From an uncultured Candidatus Saccharibacteria bacterium (GTDB lineage Bacteria > Patescibacteriota > Saccharimonadia > Saccharimonadales > Saccharimonadaceae), in contig CAMCBN010000006.1 in NCBI GenBank assembly GCA_945873065.1, positions 26,743-90,742 on the forward strand: a stretch of 64,000 bases of DNA. The letters run 5' to 3'. The notes beneath the pieces were generated by a model. It saw only the letters and a list, made by a program, of their open reading frames with translations, ran no database searches and was not told the origin of the DNA. Shown here in pieces: positions 60,652 to 64,000 of the stretch. Position 1 is the first letter of the stretch, and the number at the start of each line of letters is the position of its first letter. The position numbers were made by a program, and so were the translations under genes.

Positions 60652-61481
60652 AGCCGGGGATGAGCGGAAAGATTCAGTGAACTTAATAGTGTTATCACAC
60701 TCACAGCCTTTAGCTGCTTCATGACGGATTCAGGTTCTGCTCCAGCAAAACGATATATTCCTTGCGCCAGATCGCCGGCATATGTTGTCTTTCCGTAACC
60801 GATACGCTGTACAATTCGGAGTTGCTGTGGTGTTAGATCTTGAAATTCGTCAACGATGATAGCGCCGAAATGATGTCGGTAGAGCGATGCTACCTCATCG
60901 TTAGCAAGAATTAGTTCGGCCAGCCGTGGCAAATCGTCGTAGGTTAACCGCTTTTCGGACTGGCGCTGCTGCTCGATCCGTAATGCATATTCATCGCCTG
61001 AACGTTCGATCTCAGTTAGAACCTCTTCATCGGTCGCCTTGCGTCGCTTTGCTGAACTGATCTTGCTCTGTACGTCCGCAGCTAAATAATAGTTTAGATT
61101 CTGTGCACGACATTGTTGTGCCACCCAGTCACTTTGCGGCATGGTCCATGATGGTGAGTCAAGGCCGATCACATTGCCATGAGCCTGAATGATCCGGGCG
61201 GAGAGACCATGGAAGTTGCACACCGTGACTGCCTCACGCATCTGGCGTGGCGTCAGGTAGCGACTCAAGCGATCGCGCATGTTGTCCCGAGCTCGATTAG
61301 TGAATGTCGTTACCAGGATGCGTTGAGGTGCCTTGATGATCTGCCGAGAGAGCAAGCCCTTCACACGTAACGCCAAAGTCTCGGTCTTACCGCAGCCAGC
61401 AGGAGCGACAACAAGTAGTGACAACTCGGGGTAATCCCGAACGAGTGCCTGTTTTGAAGTAATATCGACCATTTCAAGCAT
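60645..61481 (-). pseudogene. GajB-like UvrD helicase, N-terminal fragment
   Basis: The 278-aa fragment has helicase motif I (VAPAGCGKTETLALRV, near residue 27), Ia (ILVTTFTNRARDNMRDRL), motif II (VDEFQDLTPQQLRI) and motif III (YAGDLAQGIYRFAGAEPES), then leaves frame at about 60700. Its ATG overlaps the stop of the upstream OLD/TOPRIM gene by 8 bp. An OLD nuclease directly followed by a UvrD-like helicase is the gajA-gajB arrangement of the Gabija anti-phage system. Confidence 0.75.
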
Positions 61482-62550
61482 TTTCGATATCGCTGAGCAG
61501 ATTCATGATGCTTGTAATTTTTGATGCAGTTGTTTCGTCTAGTGAATTTGCCACTACGATCGCCCCTTGAATCTTATACTTGCTCTTACTTCGCAGGAAG
61601 GCGGCGATATCAGTTTTGGTTGGCAATCCATTTGCGTCCGCATACTTTATGTTATTCAACTCGTTTTTGCTGAATGTGTTGCTGTTCTGTAGGGCTGTCC
61701 ACAAACTTCCTGCATCAAGTGCTTTAGTGTATTCTTCTTCGAGATCCTTTTCGGAGATCCAGATCGAGTGCTCACTAAAGTCGCACTCTTGTAGGCCGAT
61801 ACTCTTGGACGTATTATCGACCGCATCTCGGTCAATCAACAATGACAGAGGGATATTGAATCCTTGATTTCCAAACAGCCTCCAGATCGCCCCCATGTCG
61901 CCGGCGCCTTCAGCTTCGACCACACTGATCCCAAAACGATCTAAATCGCGTCCAGTGAGTTCGGCGACTCGCTCGAGAATGACTCGATCAGCCGCTCCCT
62001 CAACTGCTATTACGCGGCGAGCGGTCAGAGGTTCTAACTTATTACGTCCCCACCATCGAAGCATTGCACGCTGATCATTATTGAGGATCTGAGCAGTCGG
62101 CTGAACGACCTTACCGCCATCTCGTACCGCTACAATCAACTCAGGATCAAATGCACTCACAATATCAGGCGAGTGTGTTGCGATGATCTTCTGGTTCTTT
62201 CCATTCTTCAGCAGTCGAGCAAGGCCACGCTTGAGCACATTCAATACGAGACGCAGATTGCGATCGCCCGGACGGTCGCCCCGTCTGATGTTGAGATCGC
62301 CAGAATCGATGCCGAAACTCGTCTTACCGACACCAGGGCAAACGCCGCCCTGACAGAGGCCGATGCAAGAAAACGCATCAACGATGCGAGCGGTCTTCAT
62401 AGCGAACAAATCGCCCGTGAGTCGCAGTTTGCTCAGCGAGACGAACTGAATCTGCGCAAAGCACAAGAAGAGTCGAGGAATGCAGAATTTGCATTTTCCA
62501 TCCAGCAAGCAAACAATCGCATTGAAGAAGAAAATGAACTGCGCAAACAA
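61474..62550 (-). pseudogene. GajA-like OLD/TOPRIM nuclease, C-terminal fragment
   Basis: From about residue 95 the frame reads as an OLD-family protein: KIIATHSPDIVSAF (end of the ABC-type ATPase), RVIAVEGAADRVILERVAEL (TOPRIM catalytic Glu), VVEAEGAGDM and SLLIDRDAVDN (TOPRIM Asp motif). The N-terminal ATPase with Walker A and signature motif, about 300 residues, is missing. Upstream of about 62270 the ORF is only antisense to a plus-strand coding fragment. In Gabija, GajA is a nicking endonuclease activated during phage infection; this copy cannot bind ATP normally. Confidence 0.75.
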
Positions 62551-62640
62551 AGGATCAAGGAGCGACGCGTTGCGCGGGAAAAATTCTGGGAGAAGGTGCT
62601 ACCGTTGACCTTGTTGGAAATGCGGAACGGGTTGAGGTAG
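62173..62640 (+). pseudogene. Coiled-coil protein, 5'-truncated
   Basis: From about 62260 the plus strand encodes a highly charged helix (SDVEIARIDAETRLTDTRAN, ARKRINDASGLHSEQIARES, EENELRKQRIKERRVAREKF) ending LTLLEMRNGLR, typical of a coiled-coil protein. Its beginning has been replaced by the end-to-end joined GajA fragment of the opposite strand, so no authentic start is left. Function unknown. Confidence 0.5.
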
Positions 62641-62739
62641 AGCCACATCCTGAATCCGTCCCGTCGCAACTACGATGCTTGATTTTAAATACAACTCGAG
62701 ATATGTTTGATATAGCATTAATGCAATAAAGGAGTTTAT

Positions 62740-62994
62740 ATGTCATCTACTGACCCAACGTCGAGTTCAGGCAAAAAATACGACTACGACAAGCCAGTCA
62801 CCATCACCTTTACTGCGAAAGAATGGTTTGATCTCACACGGGTGATCGGCGAGCTTACGATGGGCGATTATGCGCCAGACGCAAAAGGCTGGGAATGGCT
62901 GCAAGAGGTAATGGGCGTCGCTGATCGACAGACAATCATCGACCTGAGCAATCACATCATTAAAGCCTGCAATCAAAACTTAATGAACGGCTAG
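62740..62994 (+). CDS. Unknown small protein, 84 aa
   Basis: AAAGGAG sits six bases before the ATG, so translation is well supported. The protein is soluble and acidic: KPVTITFTAKEWFDLTRVIG and WEWLQEVMGVADRQTIIDL suggest a small helical domain. No family recognised. It precedes the Ser/Thr-rich gene by 26 bp on the same strand. Confidence 0.7.
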   Translation: MSSTDPTSSSGKKYDYDKPVTITFTAKEWFDLTRVIGELTMGDYAPDAKGWEWLQEVMGVADRQTIIDLSNHIIKACNQNLMNG

Positions 62995-63020
62995 AGCGAA
63001 GTTTAATGCGGTGATTCGTT

Positions 63021-64000
63021 TTGAACGATAATTCTTCTAATAATCGATCTACTCCTTCTCCTGAAGACGTGGGAGAAGAGACGCCAGATCGCTACATTCC
63101 AGATAATCTCGATGAAATTATGCAGAGAGTGTACGAGCATGGCGTCATTCAGAGGAAACATCACATCCAACAGGGCATGAGTGAGCAAGAGTATCTTCAA
63201 ACGACAAGAGACACTATTACCTCACCTTCTATCATTGCTGAGCTTCAGCAGCATGGCGGTCCTACATGGCTATATGGTCGTAAGTTTGGAGATACTGAAC
63301 AAGTTGTCGTAGTACCAAGCACTATTGTCCCTGACTACAGGGATCCAACTTCTTTTGACGTAACCAAGTCAGGCCGTCAACTTACGAGTTATTTTGACTA
63401 CAAACTGAGTCACACCAATGAACACCCTAGGATAGTCTTTAACTCAGGATTGCCCCTGTCGGTCGACACCAAGCAACTCGCATCGAATACTACCCAGCCG
63501 ACTAGTGACACATTGAAGTCCAACGAGGTGAAAGTACAGCAGCCTGCGAGCTCTGAACCTGTACCTGCAGTACAACCGGTTGCACCCACCAATGTAGATA
63601 ACCAGAGTACGAGCGTACCCGTAGTCTCTCAGACCTCCTCTGGGATGGTGCCGTCCATCGATCCGCAAAAGTCAGTACCGGCAGAGCATGAAGTCAACTC
63701 GACGTCGCTCGAGGCTGCATCAGTTGGCGATACAACGTCGTCTAATATCTCGGTCTCTAACAGCCTAACCTCCACAAACGAATCGATATCGCCCGGAAGC
63801 AATCAACAAATAAGCAACGAATCAGCAGCACAACCTGCCATGGTTTCGACTCCTTTAGATGGAGAGGTTACTGAAGCCAATCTACAGTCAGGAGCGCACA
63901 TCGATAAGTCGGGCGATCACAGCTCGGTCGTTGCTTCCTCCCAGCCAGTCGCGGAATCCGCCACGTCTCACGATGTAGAGACATCAAGTGTCGATACCGC
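63021..64000 (+). CDS. Ser/Thr-rich protein, open at window end (partial)
   Basis: The ORF track omits this frame because it has no stop: it is open for 326 codons from a TTG at 63021 to the last base. The first 150 residues look globular (PDRYIPDNLDEIMQRVYEHG, LQQHGGPTWLYGRKFGDTEQ), then follows a long low-complexity region rich in Ser, Thr, Val, Gln and Asn. No signal peptide is visible at this start. TTG with a weak GGTG upstream is the likeliest start; a GTG at 63069 is another. The minus-strand ORFs here are shadows. Confidence 0.6.
   Translation, partial: MNDNSSNNRSTPSPEDVGEETPDRYIPDNLDEIMQRVYEHGVIQRKHHIQQGMSEQEYLQTTRDTITSPSIIAELQQHGGPTWLYGRKFGDTEQVVVVPSTIVPDYRDPTSFDVTKSGRQLTSYFDYKLSHTNEHPRIVFNSGLPLSVDTKQLASNTTQPTSDTLKSNEVKVQQPASSEPVPAVQPVAPTNVDNQSTSVPVVSQTSSGMVPSIDPQKSVPAEHEVNSTSLEAASVGDTTSSNISVSNSLTSTNESISPGSNQQISNESAAQPAMVSTPLDGEVTEANLQSGAHIDKSGDHSSVVASSQPVAESATSHDVETSSVDT

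Overview
The window looks like a chromosome segment of a Candidatus Saccharibacteria (TM7, Patescibacteria/CPR) bacterium. Supporting signs are the gene content (core ribosomal, transcription and translation genes packed on one strand), the absence of biosynthetic genes, Cys-less versions of zinc-binding ribosomal proteins and RpoC, a set of surface proteins with sortase-type tails, and many conserved but unnamed membrane proteins. Base composition is about 45-48% GC by eye. Standard stop codons are used, TGA included, and there is a normal tRNA-Trp(CCA). The lineage is inferred; no 16S gene is present.

Layout. 0-6.4 kb: RadC-like protein, rplK, nusG, secE, an orphan membrane histidine kinase, a YgjP/WLM-type metallopeptidase with a P-loop kinase, tRNA-Trp, an unknown protein and rpmG. 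6.5-14.2 kb: a cell-surface region. One operon encodes a 1,287-aa RCC1/fn3/IPT giant, a small secreted protein with the same C-terminal domain, a DUF916-like protein and a small LAETG-tailed protein; an LPHTGG surface protein lies next to it. 14.5-20.9 kb: tRNA-Thr(GGT), a broken gene, tRNA-Tyr, tRNA-Thr(TGT), a TPR protein, holB, an RluD-type synthase, trpS and a hydrolase. 21.0-28.6 kb: rpsI-rplM-rplQ-rpoA-rpsD-rpsK-rpsM-rpmJ-infA, secY, a lone rpsJ and tuf. 28.7-56.1 kb: polar amino-acid ABC transporter, hsp20, fusA, a pilin, rpoC-rpoB, clpP under a perfect CIRCE box, a Tat-type metalloprotease, tig, hisS, an RNA methyltransferase, membrane proteins, an FAD oxidase, recG, a Zn-phospholipase-like protein and rsmD.

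56.17-64 kb is accessory. It starts at tRNA-Leu(TAG), carries a GC-rich serine recombinase that has lost its catalytic domain, a promoter-driven RNA with tRNA-like ends, broken GC-rich coding remnants, small orphan genes, a decayed Gabija-type locus (GajA-like OLD/TOPRIM fragment plus frameshifted GajB-like helicase), and a Ser/Thr-rich open frame that runs off the window and is missing from the ORF track.

Three cross-cutting patterns stand out. First, RpoC has lost all eight cysteines of both structural zinc sites, and L33, L36 and S4 are also Cys-free, suggesting zinc-independent information processing. Second, about a dozen first-in-operon genes have a -10 hexamer ending 6-8 nt before the start codon and no Shine-Dalgarno, so leaderless mRNAs are predicted, while internal operon genes usually have one. 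Third, the surface operon resembles the Firmicutes csc (WxL) clusters in gene order and architecture.
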